DNA from: Komagataeibacter sucrofermentans DSM 15973
Lineage (GTDB): Bacteria; Pseudomonadota; Alphaproteobacteria; Acetobacterales; Acetobacteraceae
Direction of reading: 5' to 3'
Length of the DNA: 64,000 nt
NCBI RefSeq assembly: GCF_040581405.1
Contig: NZ_CP137157.1
Span: 1-64,000 of the forward strand
Below the pieces are notes generated by a model. That model had not been told where the DNA came from, made no database searches, and saw only the letters and a program-made list of their open reading frames with translations. A program made the translations under genes and the position numbers. Below are positions 42,867-53,378 of the stretch, in pieces (position 1 is the stretch's first letter; each line of letters begins with the position of its first letter).

Positions 42867-45236
42867 ATGAGTGAAACCCCCTCCGCAACCCCGCTTGCCA
42901 CGGCGGATGTCGCGCTGTTCAACAAATGGTGGCACGCAGCCAACTACCTGTCGATTGCCCAGATATACCTGCTGGCCAATCCGCTGCTGCGCGAGCCGCT
43001 CAAGCTTGAGCACACCAAGCCGCGCCTGCTGGGGCACTGGGGCACCACGCCGGGGCTGAACTTCCTGTACCTGCACCTCAACCGCATCATCCGCGAGCAG
43101 GACCGCAGCATCCTGTTCGTGGCAGGCCCCGGCCACGGGGCGCCGGGTGTGGTGGCCAGCACTTATCTTGAAGGCACGTATACCGAATACTTCCCCGAAG
43201 TGACGCAGGATGCGGACGGGCTGGCCAGGCTGGTCAAGCAGTTCTCCTTCCCCGGTGGCATTCCCAGCCACGCAGCGCCCACCACGCCGGGTTCGATCAA
43301 CGAAGGTGGCGAACTGGGCTATTCGCTCTCGCACGCCTATGGCGCTGCGTTCGACAACCCCGACCTGGTCGTGGCCTGCGTGGTGGGCGATGGCGAGGCC
43401 GAGACCGGGCCGATGGCCACGTCATGGCACAGCAACAAGTTCCTTGACCCCAAGACCGATGGCGCGGTGCTGCCGATCCTGCACCTCAATGGCTACAAGA
43501 TCGCCAACCCCACGGTGCTGGCCCGCATCCCGCCTGATGAACTGACCAGCCTGTTCAGGGGCTACGGCTATGACCCGATCGTGGTGGAAGGCCACGAGCC
43601 GGACATCATGCACCAGAAGATGGCCGTGGCGATGGACACGGCCTTTGCGAAGATTGCCCAGATCCAGAAAGCTGCGCGTGAGCACAACGACACCACGCGC
43701 CCGGCCTGGCCCATGATCATCATGCGCACGCCCAAGGGCTGGACCTGCCCCAAGACGGTGGATGGCCTGCGCACGGAAGGGTACTGGCGCGCCCACCAGG
43801 TGCCCATTACCGACATGACCAACCCCGTGCACCTCAAGCTGCTCGATGAATGGCTGCACAGCTATAAGCCTGAGGAACTGTTTGACGAAAACGGCACCCT
43901 GATGCCCGAAATCGCGGCCCTTGCCCCCAAGGGCGACCGCCGCATGAGTGCAAACCCGCACGCCAATGGCGGCCTGCTGCGCCGCGACCTGCGCCTGCCG
44001 GATGTGACGGAGTATGCCGTAACGGTCGAATCACCGGGCCATGCGCTGGGTGAGGGCACGCGCGTGCTGGGCACGTGGCTGCGCGATGTGATGAAGCTCA
44101 ACCTGCCCGCGCGTAACTTCCGCGTGCTGGCGCCGGATGAGAACAATTCCAACCGCCTTAACGCGGTGCTGGACGTGACCAACCGCGCCTGGAATGCCGA
44201 GACCTTCGATTACGATGACCATCTGGCCGTTGATGGCCATGTGATGGAGATCCTGAGCGAGCATACCTGCCAGGGCTGGCTGGAAGGCTACCTGCTGACC
44301 GGGCGGCACGGCTTCCTGTCGTGCTATGAGGCGTTCATCCACATTGTCGATTCCATGGTCAACCAGCACGCCAAGTGGATCAAGCAGGCGGATGAGGTGC
44401 CCTGGCGCGCGCCGATCGCATCGCTGAACTACCTGCTGACCTCGCATGTGTGGCGGCAGGACCATAATGGCTTCAGTCATCAGGACCCCGGCTTCATTGA
44501 CCATGTGCTGAACAAGAAGGCCAAGACGGTGCGGGTGTTCCTGCCGCCTGATGCCAACACCCTGCTGTGCACGGCCAGGGCCTGCCTTGAAAGCCGCGAC
44601 CGGGTGAACGTGATCGTGGCGGGCAAGCAGCCCGAGCCGCAGTGGCTGGACATGGACGCCGCCATCGCCCACTGCGCCAAGGGCATCGGCATCTGGGAAT
44701 GGGCCAGCAATGACAAGGGCGGCGAGCCTGATGTGGTCATGGCCTGCGCGGGTGATGTACCGACCATCGAAACGCTGGCGGCCGTGCAACTGCTCAACAG
44801 GCACCTGCCGGACCTGAAGATCCGCGTGATCAATGTGGTGGATCTGCTGACTCTTGAATCGCGCAGCCAGCACCCTGACGGGCTGGAGGATTATGTATTC
44901 GACAGCCTGTTCACCACGGACAAGCCGGTTATCTTCGCCTTCCACGGCTATCCGGCGCTGATTCACAAGCTGATCTACAAGCGCACCAACTGCCGCAACT
45001 TCCACGTGCATGGCTACCGCGAGGAAGGCTCCACCACCACGCCGTTCGACATGACGGTGCGCAACAACCTCGACCGCTTCCACCTGGTGCAGAACGTGAT
45101 CCGTCGCGTGCCGGGCCTGGCTGAAAAGGCGGCCTATGCCAACGAGGCGATCAGCGACAAGCTGGTCGAGCACACGCGCTATGTGGCGCAGTATGGGCAG
45201 GACCTGCCCGAAATCAGGAACTGGCGCTGGTCATAA
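42867..45236 (+). CDS. xfp: Phosphoketolase
   Basis: 789 residues, thiamine-diphosphate enzyme that splits xylulose 5-phosphate (and often fructose 6-phosphate) to acetyl phosphate plus a sugar phosphate. Family motifs [25 protein letters not shown], the TPP motif GDGEAETGP, and [17 protein letters not shown] are intact. Substrate range is not readable. It shares an operon with ackA and is followed by a strong terminator. Confidence 0.96.
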   Translation: MSETPSATPLATADVALFNKWWHAANYLSIAQIYLLANPLLREPLKLEHTKPRLLGHWGTTPGLNFLYLHLNRIIREQDRSILFVAGPGHGAPGVVASTYLEGTYTEYFPEVTQDADGLARLVKQFSFPGGIPSHAAPTTPGSINEGGELGYSLSHAYGAAFDNPDLVVACVVGDGEAETGPMATSWHSNKFLDPKTDGAVLPILHLNGYKIANPTVLARIPPDELTSLFRGYGYDPIVVEGHEPDIMHQKMAVAMDTAFAKIAQIQKAAREHNDTTRPAWPMIIMRTPKGWTCPKTVDGLRTEGYWRAHQVPITDMTNPVHLKLLDEWLHSYKPEELFDENGTLMPEIAALAPKGDRRMSANPHANGGLLRRDLRLPDVTEYAVTVESPGHALGEGTRVLGTWLRDVMKLNLPARNFRVLAPDENNSNRLNAVLDVTNRAWNAETFDYDDHLAVDGHVMEILSEHTCQGWLEGYLLTGRHGFLSCYEAFIHIVDSMVNQHAKWIKQADEVPWRAPIASLNYLLTSHVWRQDHNGFSHQDPGFIDHVLNKKAKTVRVFLPPDANTLLCTARACLESRDRVNVIVAGKQPEPQWLDMDAAIAHCAKGIGIWEWASNDKGGEPDVVMACAGDVPTIETLAAVQLLNRHLPDLKIRVINVVDLLTLESRSQHPDGLEDYVFDSLFTTDKPVIFAFHGYPALIHKLIYKRTNCRNFHVHGYREEGSTTTPFDMTVRNNLDRFHLVQNVIRRVPGLAEKAAYANEAISDKLVEHTRYVAQYGQDLPEIRNWRWS

Positions 45237-45265
45237 CCACGACAGACCTGTTCAGAGTTATGGGA

Positions 45266-45290
45266 AAGGGAGCCGCAAGGCTCCTTTTTT
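45266..45290 (+). terminator. Rho-independent terminator after xfp
   Basis: GGAGCC-GCAA-GGCTCC stem with flanking A and T runs (AAAGGGAGCC and GGCTCCTTTTTT), 30 bases past the xfp stop. Confidence 0.88.
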
Positions 45291-45333
45291 CATGGGAGCA
45301 TGAAAAGCCAATACGGAAGAATTCTTGAATAAT

Positions 45334-45413
45334 AAAAGTTTTTGGGTGCTGCCTTTTTTCAAAAAGGCGGCGTTCTTGGAAGCTTTTTGAAAAAAGCTTC
45401 ACCAAAAACTTTT
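45334..45413 (-). repeat. Dispersed three-stem repeat, copy 8
   Basis: Complete inverse copy between the convergent xfp and amino-acid ABC ATPase genes. One arm base differs (GCTGCC for GCCGCC). The element directly abuts the minus-strand gene's stop. Confidence 0.88.
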
Positions 45414-45419
45414 ATTATT

Positions 45420-46163
45420 TCAGCCAATCATCTGGTTCAGGAAATCTCGTGCCCGGGTTGTCTGGGGGTTGGTGAAGAACTGTTCGGGGGGCGTGATTTC
45501 CATGATGCGCCCCTGATCCATGAACACGATGCGATCGGCAATATGGCGCGCAAAGCGCATTTCATGCGTGACGCACAGCGTGGTGATGCCCTGAACCGCG
45601 AGGGTGTTCATGATCGTGGCCACGCCGGATACGGCCTCGGGGTCGAGGGCGGCGGTCGGTTCGTCAAACAGCATGATTTCGGGCTGCATGCACAGCGCGC
45701 GCGCAATGGCCACGCGCTGCTGTTGCCCGCCAGAAAGCTGGATAGGGTATTTGCGTGCCTGCCCGGCAATATTGACCTGCTGCAAAAAGCGCATGGCCAG
45801 CGCCTCGGCCTGCGCGCGTGGCATCCTGCGCACCAGGCGGGGGGCCAACGTGCAGTTGTCGAGCACGCTGAGATGCGGGAACAGGTTATAGTTCTGGAAC
45901 ACCAGCCCCACGAGCGCGCGCAGCCGGGTCAGGTCGGTCTTTGCGGTAATGGCCTGGCCGTTGATGTGCAGCGAGCCGCTGTCATGGGGTTCGATGCGGT
46001 TGAGGCAGCGGATCAGCGTTGACTTGCCCGAGCCAGACGGCCCGAGCACCACGACCTTCTCGCCACGCCGCACGTCAAGGCTGAGACGGTCAAGGGCAAT
46101 GAAATCCTTGTACACCCTGCTCAGGTTGCGGATCGACAGCACGGCGTCGGGGTCAGGGTGCAT
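45420..46163 (-). CDS. Amino-acid ABC importer ATPase (GlnQ type)
   Basis: 247 residues, ATPase of a polar-amino-acid uptake system. Walker [11 protein letters not shown] loop [12 protein letters not shown], signature LSGGQQQR, Walker B IMLFDEP and switch His THE are all intact. The family feature [15 protein letters not shown] is present. It overlaps the fused binding protein/permease gene by 11 bases and forms one operon with it. Confidence 0.94.
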   Translation of the reverse strand: MHPDPDAVLSIRNLSRVYKDFIALDRLSLDVRRGEKVVVLGPSGSGKSTLIRCLNRIEPHDSGSLHINGQAITAKTDLTRLRALVGLVFQNYNLFPHLSVLDNCTLAPRLVRRMPRAQAEALAMRFLQQVNIAGQARKYPIQLSGGQQQRVAIARALCMQPEIMLFDEPTAALDPEAVSGVATIMNTLAVQGITTLCVTHEMRFARHIADRIVFMDQGRIMEITPPEQFFTNPQTTRARDFLNQMIG

Positions 46164-47721
46164 GCGGGCCTACCCTGTACTGGTCAGCCCATGAAAAACG
46201 GCGCTCGACGCGTTTTTGTATCAGCAGGAAAAAGAAAACCATGGCCAGATAGTAAACCAGTGCCGCAGCATAATACTCGGTAAACTCGAACGTACGTGCA
46301 ACCTGGATCTGGGTGACCGACAGCAGTTCCTGTACCGATATGACGGAGGCCAGCGAGGTGGTCTTGAGCAGGCTGATGAACGCATTGATGGTGGGCGGCA
46401 ATGCAATGCGCAGCGCCTGCGGAAAAATGACATGACGGTACACCTGCCCGCGTGACAGGCCCAGCGCATGGCCTGCTACCGTCTGGGCGAGGTCGATTGC
46501 TGTCAGGGCCGCGCGGTTGATCTCCACCTGATAGGCGGATTCATTGATCGAAAGCGATAGCCATGTGGCCAGAAAGGGCGTGAACCACGCCTCGCGGAAA
46601 AACGGCAGGAACTGCGGCAGGGCGTTCCAGATGAACAGCAGTTGCAGCAGGGTCGGTGCACCACGGAAGAGGGCGACATAGACCCTGAGCCCGGTCCGGA
46701 GCATGGAGTCCCGCCCGTTCAGCACCAGCGCCATGGGAAGCGAGATGACAATGGCGGTCAGATGCGACAGCACGGCCAAGGCCAGCGTAATGCACGCCCC
46801 CCGCATGAAGGCGGATGAGGTCAGCGCATCAAAAAACGTGCCCCAGTGAAAGGCCGGAGCCTGTGTGTCCGTGTCCAGCGCCTGCGTGGCATCGGGCGTT
46901 ATGGCCCATTTCTGCCCGATCGCGGCCATCTGCCCGTTATCGCGCAGGGTGGCAATGGCCTGTTCCAGCAGCGCCCTGTCATGGGCATCCTTGCGGATAT
47001 AAAGCGCGAAATGCCGGTATTCGGGGTAAGGGGGCGTAAAAATCACGCCCACCCTGCCGTGTAGCTGTTCGCGCCGGTAGGCCATTTCCACATCCTGGCT
47101 GGCCAGCGCGAAGGCGCGCCCGATCAGCACCTGCTGCACCACCTGCTCCTCGGTGGGGTATTGCGCGATGATCATCGGCGCGTGGCCTGCCGCCACCAGT
47201 GCCTCGTTCTCCTGCGCCATGCGCGCGCTGTAGCTCGTGCCCGCCTGCACGGCCACCTTCCGCCCCGCCAGGTCCGCCATGCTGCTCAGGGGGCGCGTGC
47301 CCGCGCGCGCCACGATGACCAGCGTCGTATCCTGATAGGTTACGGCATCAAAGTCGCGTTCACGCTGCGGCAGCCTGATGATGCCACTCGCCACCAGCCC
47401 GCAGCGCCCTGCCGCAAGGGTGGGGAACAGGCCGGTAAAATCCATGGTCGTGACGCGCAGTGTCACATGCCAGTAGGCTGCCAGCGCACGGGCGATGTCC
47501 ATGTCGATGCCGTCCACCGCCTTCATGTCGGTGCCGTTTACGAATGTCATGGGGGGCAGGGTGGGGTTGGTGCAGACCGTCAGCGTGCCATCATGGATGA
47601 AGCCGGGCAGCGGCGGCGTGTCCGCCCGCGCCATGCCGGCGCCCGCCAGCACGGTGGCAAGGGCGGCCGCCACGATGCGGGCGGCGCACAGGTGCCTGAA
47701 CCGTGCCATCAGAGAGGTCAT
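46153..47721 (-). CDS. Fused amino-acid binding protein and ABC permease
   Basis: 522 residues. A signal peptide (about 1-33, ending GMARA) leads to a solute-binding domain (SBP family 3, about 35-275, with GTLTVCTNPTLPPMTFV and GIDMDIARALAAYW). A permease domain of the HisM/GlnP type follows (about 295-520), with VALFRGAPTLLQLLFIWN and INESAYQVEINRAAL, and the EAA-like loop GHALGLSRGQVYRHVIFPQALR. Such fusions tether the binding protein to the membrane. The substrate is probably a polar amino acid. LysR and aldolase genes flank it. Confidence 0.92.
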   Translation of the reverse strand: MTSLMARFRHLCAARIVAAALATVLAGAGMARADTPPLPGFIHDGTLTVCTNPTLPPMTFVNGTDMKAVDGIDMDIARALAAYWHVTLRVTTMDFTGLFPTLAAGRCGLVASGIIRLPQRERDFDAVTYQDTTLVIVARAGTRPLSSMADLAGRKVAVQAGTSYSARMAQENEALVAAGHAPMIIAQYPTEEQVVQQVLIGRAFALASQDVEMAYRREQLHGRVGVIFTPPYPEYRHFALYIRKDAHDRALLEQAIATLRDNGQMAAIGQKWAITPDATQALDTDTQAPAFHWGTFFDALTSSAFMRGACITLALAVLSHLTAIVISLPMALVLNGRDSMLRTGLRVYVALFRGAPTLLQLLFIWNALPQFLPFFREAWFTPFLATWLSLSINESAYQVEINRAALTAIDLAQTVAGHALGLSRGQVYRHVIFPQALRIALPPTINAFISLLKTTSLASVISVQELLSVTQIQVARTFEFTEYYAAALVYYLAMVFFFLLIQKRVERRFSWADQYRVGPHAP

Positions 47722-47748
47722 GCGGTGTGCTCCTTGCGGGTGCCGGAT

Positions 47749-48729
47749 TCAGCAGGCCGCCTCCAGAATGGCGCGGAACGTATCGTGCATGAGGCCCGTC
47801 TCGGGGTTGGGGCGGGCCAGAAAATAGAAGCCGGTTTCAAGTTGCAGGCCGTCGAGCACAATGCGGCGTAGCAGCCCGCCATGCACCAGGGGCCGGGCGA
47901 AGGGTTCGGGCAGGAAACCGAGGTAATTGCCTGACAGGATCAGCAGGGCGCGTGAATCGACATTTTCCGCCGCCGCAGCGAAGGTCAGGTGCGGGCGCAG
48001 CCTATCCCACATGGGCGAGGTGGCAGCACCCGAGACCGTAATCATGCGCTGCTCGGCCAGAATGGCGGGCGTGATTTCGCTTTCGGGCATGCTGAACAGG
48101 GGGTGGCGCCTGCCACAGAACAGGTGCAGTTCCTCATGGAACAGGGCCGTGGCCTGCACATCGGGCGCGTGGCGCGGATTGAGGGTGATTCCGGCGCAGG
48201 CCTGCCCGTTGAGCACGGCAAATTCCACCTCACGCGCGGAGGTGGAGCGGATGTCCATGAACACTGCCGGGTAGCGGGTGGTAAAGGTTTCAATGGCGCG
48301 CACCAGCGCTGTTTCACCATGAATCTGGATATTGTCGGGCACATACAGGCAAAAGCGCCCCGTCAATGTGCCGCTGGCCTCGTTTATGCGTTGCTGGAAC
48401 TGTGCGATATCTGAAAACAGGGCCTCGGTTGCCTCGAGCACCAGGCGGCCTTGCGCCGTCAGGGCAAAACCGCTGCGCCCGCGCGTGCACAGCCGCAGGC
48501 CAAGCCGGTTTTCAAGGGCGGCGATGTCGATGCTGATGGAGGATTTGCTCTTGCCCAGCGCGACCTCCGCCGCGGCAAAACCGCCATGCTCGGCCACGGT
48601 GCGGAACACGCGCAACTGCCGCAGGTCGACCTCGGCAACCTGTCCATTAAAACCATCCGCCTTGCGGCGCATGCCTGTGCCGCGTGGGGCGGCGGCCCTG
48701 CGGGGTAAGGGTGCGGGCTGTCGTGTCAT
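47749..48729 (-). CDS. LysR-family transcriptional regulator
   Basis: 326 residues from the ATG at 48729; a GTG at 48744 is an alternative. A basic N-terminal tail precedes the winged helix (about 35-93, with LRQLRVFRTVAEHGGFAAAE and LGLRLCTRGRSGFALTAQG). The effector domain follows (about 110-325). It lies directly upstream of the ABC operon on the same strand and divergent from the aldolase gene, so it may control either. Effector unknown. Confidence 0.9.
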   Translation of the reverse strand: MTRQPAPLPRRAAAPRGTGMRRKADGFNGQVAEVDLRQLRVFRTVAEHGGFAAAEVALGKSKSSISIDIAALENRLGLRLCTRGRSGFALTAQGRLVLEATEALFSDIAQFQQRINEASGTLTGRFCLYVPDNIQIHGETALVRAIETFTTRYPAVFMDIRSTSAREVEFAVLNGQACAGITLNPRHAPDVQATALFHEELHLFCGRRHPLFSMPESEITPAILAEQRMITVSGAATSPMWDRLRPHLTFAAAAENVDSRALLILSGNYLGFLPEPFARPLVHGGLLRRIVLDGLQLETGFYFLARPNPETGLMHDTFRAILEAAC

Positions 48730-49191
48730 GCAAAGCCGATCCACCAGATATATGGCATGAATGCACTGCTCTCCCGTAGGGGGCCGTTACTGCGCTGTTC
48801 GGTCCTGGCCGGTTCGTTATCGCTATTATCCATAAACCGTAATGATAGGGGAGGAAAGCGTTTCTGGCGGTCACAAGGGCGATAGTTCCTGGATAATATA
48901 TTCATAAAATGTTTCCAATAATAATGCAGTTATTGGCGAATTGTTTTTCGATATGTTTATAGTAACGTCATATTTTTGAAAAATAGGGATGCCTGAAATG
49001 TCCATTATTTTTATCGACGAATTATTACAAAAAACGTCTTTAAGCTTCTGACTGAAGCTTACTTTGAAAAATTCCTGTTTACGCGCGGCAGGCGGTGGGT
49101 AATCGTCGCGCCATATCGCATGTCAGGGCTGTTGCGCCCCATGCCGCATGCAGGGCAACATGCCTGCCACAGCAAGGAATATTCACGAATC
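48730..49191. other. Divergent intergenic region, LysR/aldolase
   Basis: About 460 bases, AT-rich from about 48880 to 49080. It must hold the promoters of the regulator and of the aldolase. It contains a perfect inverted repeat at 49041-49061, and several T-N11-A-like patterns that could be LysR sites but cannot be separated from chance by eye. No gene is seen. Confidence 0.45.
49041..49061. promoter_or_regulatory. Perfect inverted repeat upstream of aldolase gene
   Basis: TAAGCTTC-TGACT-GAAGCTTA: eight-base arms and a five-base loop. It could be an operator, an RNA hairpin, or a relic of the AAGCTT hairpin of the dispersed repeat, whose flanks (AAAAAACGTC) are also similar. Confidence 0.45.
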
Positions 49192-49950
49192 ATGTCTTCG
49201 CTTTCGCCCGCGCCCTCAACCGCCCCGACCGAACAGGCCGTGCGTGAGGATCTTGCCGCTGCTTACCGGCTCATGGCGCTTTTTGGCATGACCGACCTTG
49301 TCTATACCCATCTTTCGGTCAGGCTGCCGGGGCATGAGCATGCCTATCTGGTCAATCCCTATGGCTTCCTGTTCGAGGAGATTACCGCAAGTTCCCTGGT
49401 CGTGGTCGATGCCGATGGCCTGCCCCGGCAGGAAACATCATGGCCGATCAACCCGGCGGGGTTTGTCATTCATTCCGCCATCCACCGCAGCAGGCCCGAT
49501 GCCGCATGCGTCATGCACACGCACACGCTCGCGGGCATGGTGGTGGCGGCGCAGGAGCACAACATCCTGCCGCTTAACCAGATCAACATGGAATTCTATG
49601 GCCGCGTTGGCTTCCACCCCTATGAGGGGATTGCCGCCGATGACAACCTGAGCGAACGCGAACGCCTCGTGCGTGACCTTGGCATGCGCAATGCGCTCAT
49701 CTTGCAAAACCATGGGTTACTGACCGTAGGCGCCACCATCGCGCAGACTTTCTACCGCATGTATTACCTTGAGCAGTCCTGCCGTATCCAGATTGCGGCC
49801 CAGTCCACGGGGGTTGCGTTGCATGTTCCCTCTGAGGCGCAGATCCTGCGTGCCAGAAAGCAGTTTGAGGATGACCCCGACGAAGGCCGCCTGATCTGGC
49901 AGGCGCTGCGACGCAAGCTTGATCGCGAGCAGCCCGATTACCGGGACTGA
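49192..49950 (+). CDS. Class II aldolase/adducin family protein
   Basis: 252 residues from the ATG at 49192, with AAGGAA upstream. The metal-binding histidines lie in VMHTHTLAG and in LILQNHGLLTVG, and the early THLSVRLPG matches the family. Such enzymes cleave or decarboxylate small sugar phosphates or hydroxyacids; the substrate here is unknown. It is divergent from the LysR gene. It ends just before the foreign-looking pglX region. Confidence 0.85.
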   Translation: MSSLSPAPSTAPTEQAVREDLAAAYRLMALFGMTDLVYTHLSVRLPGHEHAYLVNPYGFLFEEITASSLVVVDADGLPRQETSWPINPAGFVIHSAIHRSRPDAACVMHTHTLAGMVVAAQEHNILPLNQINMEFYGRVGFHPYEGIAADDNLSERERLVRDLGMRNALILQNHGLLTVGATIAQTFYRMYYLEQSCRIQIAAQSTGVALHVPSEAQILRARKQFEDDPDEGRLIWQALRRKLDREQPDYRD

Positions 49951-49982
49951 TTTGACAGGAGGCACCCGGAACCGTGCATCAT

Positions 49983-52900
49983 TCAGTCCTGCACGCCCTT
50001 GATCGGTTTGAGCGCTCCGGCAAACAGCCGGTAATTGCGCTTCACGCCCGCATCGAGATCAAGGGTGATCCGCTGCTGCGCCAGCGGTTCGAGCACGTCA
50101 TGCGCCCATGCGCGCAGGGTCTCGACCTGCGCCGTGAGCGCCCGGTCTTCTCTTTGCGCTCTGATGCGCTGATCGGATGAGGGGCCTACCCCCCTGGCCT
50201 GTTTGCGCAGCCGGGCGTGTTCGCCCTCCAACTGGGCAATGAACCGGCGCAGGCACGCCAGCACGGCAGAGACGGTATCTCGCTGGTAGCGGTGCATGTA
50301 GACCAGCGCATTGAAGCTCCCTTCGGGGCTGGAAAACATCCAGTAAACAGGGCGCTTCCTGTAGCGCTTTACATGGTCATCAAAGAAATCCCGGCTGAAC
50401 CACCGGCGCAGGTCCTTGCCCAGCGCGCGTTCAATAAAGGCAAGGTTTTCCTGAAACCGCGCCGCGCCAAAGGTCACGCGCAGGAATTCGCAGGTGTGGG
50501 TTACAATATCATCGGTCAACCAGTCGGCCGCCAGCACGGGGATGACGTTGTCACGCACAGGGGCAAGACGCGGTTGGGGCACGCGGGCGTAATACGCCTC
50601 AAGCCCCGCGCCCTGATGGGCAAGGATGAGGCCGGGAACGTCCGGGCTGTAGCGCCCGAACAGGCAGCCTACGGCATAATGCAGGAATTCAGCCACCGTA
50701 TCCGCGCACAGGCGACCCTCGCCATCGGCTGCCCTGAGGCCATAGCGATAGGCGGGATTGCAGGTAAGCGTGATGTCCGTGACCGGCACCTCGGGAGTCA
50801 GTTCGCCCTGTAAGCCATAGGCGTTGATGAAAAGGCGGTTATTTTCTTCCTCCAGGCGCTGCATGTCGTCGGTCATGTCCTGCCACTGTGCGCGTAGACG
50901 GGCATAGGCCTGTGCCAACGTATCGCCCTGACAGGCGGCGGAAAGCAGCGGTAGCGTAGTGAAGTCCCATGAGGCTTCGTGCCCGTTCCAGTCGCATCTG
51001 CTGATCTGCACGGCAGTTTGCACGACGGCCTGCACGGACGTCGTGTCGAGAGAAGGGGGCAGCGGGATGGAGGCGACGTTATTGACCTGAAAATTCAGGG
51101 TCGGGTTCAGGGCCTGAAGGAACAGGCCAGCGGTTTTTGCGCATAAGGCCCCCGTATAGAGGCTGATCTGGTCAGGCCGGTTGGGGAAAAGGGAGCAGCC
51201 TGCCATGTCAAAGATGAACCCTTCGGGCTGCTGCCGCACGCCGAAATAGGCGGATGACAGGAAAGACCAGCTGGCCGAGGGGCTGAAATATCGTTGCCGT
51301 GCCCGTGGATAGGCCCGCCCCGAGGCCAGGATGTCGCGACCATCATCCTGCCAGTTCACCACGTAATCCGCATTGCCGTACCATTTGCGGAATCCGCCGC
51401 CCTTGGCATAGGGGAACCATTTGCAGCCCGACTGCCGGGCCTGCGCGGGGGTGGCGGCGTCCGTCATGAGCCGGTTCAGGTCAACTTCATGCCATGCCCT
51501 GACAAAGCGTGCATTCTCGCCCGTGGTCATGCCGCATACGGCAGCGGCTGATGCCCCGATTAACGGAAAGCGGGAAAAGCACTGCCTGAAATTGCCTGAC
51601 AGCCAGTACGCAATCGGGCGCCCCGGAACATGTTCAAAATCTTCCGCAGAGGCCTGATGGCGCCAGCCACAATCCGGGTGATGGATGGCCTCTTGCAACC
51701 GGGCTTTCTTTTCGGCCTCCGATCCGCCATCGACAAGGCGGATGAAGGTGCCCTGCTGCCGCGTGTCGGGTGCATTGCCGATGATGAATGCCGTGGTGGA
51801 CACTACAGCGCCACCGATGCTGTCAAACGCGCGCTCACCCAGATGGGCCATGGACAGGAGCATGGTTCGGGCCAGCAGGCGGGCGCGCAGCTTTTCATAG
51901 GAGGCGAGGAACATCCATGACTGCATGGTAATCATGGCCGTCAGCCCGTGTGGCACGCTCAGCCCCAGCGCGCGCTCCATGAACACGGCAAAAAGATCAG
52001 ACCTGCTCTGGGGGTAGTTGGCCTTGATGAAGGCGGCCAGTGCCGGGTTCATGCCTTTTGCCCCCATATAGGGCGGGTTGGCCACGGTTACGTGGTAGCG
52101 GGGGGCAAGGGCTTCGGCCATGCGCAGCACGGTTAGAACACGGGCCAGCATATCCTTCAGTTTCAGGTCTGCCCCGAGTGCGCGTGCCGCGATGCAGCGC
52201 CGCAGGCCGGCCATGTCGCATTGTATGGGCACGATCAGCGCCCCCAGATTCCGCGCCTGTTCAAACTGCCCCAGCATTGCGCGCAGGCCGGGCGTGAACA
52301 GATCATGCCCGACCATGGCGGCAATGTTCTTCACCTCGGCTGGTGTGAAGGTGACGTTGCGCATCACGACGATATTGGGCTGTAATTGCAGGTGCAGGAA
52401 CCGCTCCCGCCCCAATCGCGTGGCGGCCTTCATCATCAGGGCGAAGGCGGCAAGCGCGCCAGCCTGCGCGTCGATTTCGATTCCTGTCAGGTTATGCGTC
52501 AGGATCAGGCGCGGGATCTGCTGGGGCGCGCGGCCTGCCTCGACATAGATTTCATACAGCAGGTCAAAGCTGTAGGTCAGCATATGGCCCGCGCCGCAGG
52601 CGGGATCGCACAGGCGCAGATCCTCGGGGCGGTTCAGAGGCACAAAGTCTGTTTCTGGTGCCTGCGGGGTGATGTAATACGCCATCTTCGCCGCCAGTTT
52701 CGAGTGCGGGTGATTGCGCAGCCACAGCCGTCCCAGCGAATTTTCCACAAGATAACGCACGATCCAGTGCGGCGTGAAAAGCTGTGTTGCTGCGGGAATA
52801 TTCGCGGGCGTGATCTTGATATTGCGTTTCAGCCCGGCAAAGACCGCGTCCTTTTTTGCCGAGATGTAGAACTGGTACAGCCACCCGATGATCTCGACAT

Positions 52901-53378
52901 GCTGACAGGCGGCCTCGGTCATTACCGCGCGCAGGCGGGCAATAAAGCCATCAGGTGCGAGCAGGCCTGCAGGCATGAGCAGATCGGAGTAATCCCCGGG
53001 CTTGGCGAACAGGAAAGGCATGCGGTCGTGCCATTCATGGCAGGCCTGAAGCACGTGCTGCCGGTGGGCTTCCTCGTGCCCGTCATGGGTGGAGGGGGAG
53101 GTCGCGCGCATGGCGGGCGATACAACCGGTGGACTGGTCAGGCCCATCACATCCATGAAGCGCAGCGCCGTAAAGCGGTTGAACCAGGTGCAGGCCGTCT
53201 GTTCGATTACGTCCACGCGGTCGTGTTCAATGGCGGCCTTCAGCGCTGTGATCGCCCCGGAGGGCGCACGCTGGGCCACGACTTCCCCGGCAAGCACCCT
53301 GTCGAGCCGGGTCGTGACCTGATCGATCATCCAGATGCGCGTGGTCTGGGCAAAGCGTTTGAGCGCGTTGATGTCCAT
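49983..53378 (-). CDS. pglX: BREX-type adenine-specific DNA methyltransferase PglX, solitary
   Basis: 1131 residues, the usual length for PglX, which methylates adenine in BREX phage-defence systems. Family pattern ATQLFTPHWIVRYLVENSLG near 197-216, SAM motif DPACGAGHML at 258-267, and catalytic NPPYM at 434-438 (in VANPPYMGAKGMNP) are intact. A C-terminal specificity region of about 500 residues follows. The start MDINALKRF is chosen by family pattern. None of brxA, brxB, brxC, pglZ or brxL is next to it; an HNH nuclease gene lies divergently upstream. It may be an orphan methylase or belong to an unrecognised system. Confidence 0.88.
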   Translation of the reverse strand: MDINALKRFAQTTRIWMIDQVTTRLDRVLAGEVVAQRAPSGAITALKAAIEHDRVDVIEQTACTWFNRFTALRFMDVMGLTSPPVVSPAMRATSPSTHDGHEEAHRQHVLQACHEWHDRMPFLFAKPGDYSDLLMPAGLLAPDGFIARLRAVMTEAACQHVEIIGWLYQFYISAKKDAVFAGLKRNIKITPANIPAATQLFTPHWIVRYLVENSLGRLWLRNHPHSKLAAKMAYYITPQAPETDFVPLNRPEDLRLCDPACGAGHMLTYSFDLLYEIYVEAGRAPQQIPRLILTHNLTGIEIDAQAGALAAFALMMKAATRLGRERFLHLQLQPNIVVMRNVTFTPAEVKNIAAMVGHDLFTPGLRAMLGQFEQARNLGALIVPIQCDMAGLRRCIAARALGADLKLKDMLARVLTVLRMAEALAPRYHVTVANPPYMGAKGMNPALAAFIKANYPQSRSDLFAVFMERALGLSVPHGLTAMITMQSWMFLASYEKLRARLLARTMLLSMAHLGERAFDSIGGAVVSTTAFIIGNAPDTRQQGTFIRLVDGGSEAEKKARLQEAIHHPDCGWRHQASAEDFEHVPGRPIAYWLSGNFRQCFSRFPLIGASAAAVCGMTTGENARFVRAWHEVDLNRLMTDAATPAQARQSGCKWFPYAKGGGFRKWYGNADYVVNWQDDGRDILASGRAYPRARQRYFSPSASWSFLSSAYFGVRQQPEGFIFDMAGCSLFPNRPDQISLYTGALCAKTAGLFLQALNPTLNFQVNNVASIPLPPSLDTTSVQAVVQTAVQISRCDWNGHEASWDFTTLPLLSAACQGDTLAQAYARLRAQWQDMTDDMQRLEEENNRLFINAYGLQGELTPEVPVTDITLTCNPAYRYGLRAADGEGRLCADTVAEFLHYAVGCLFGRYSPDVPGLILAHQGAGLEAYYARVPQPRLAPVRDNVIPVLAADWLTDDIVTHTCEFLRVTFGAARFQENLAFIERALGKDLRRWFSRDFFDDHVKRYRKRPVYWMFSSPEGSFNALVYMHRYQRDTVSAVLACLRRFIAQLEGEHARLRKQARGVGPSSDQRIRAQREDRALTAQVETLRAWAHDVLEPLAQQRITLDLDAGVKRNYRLFAGALKPIKGVQD

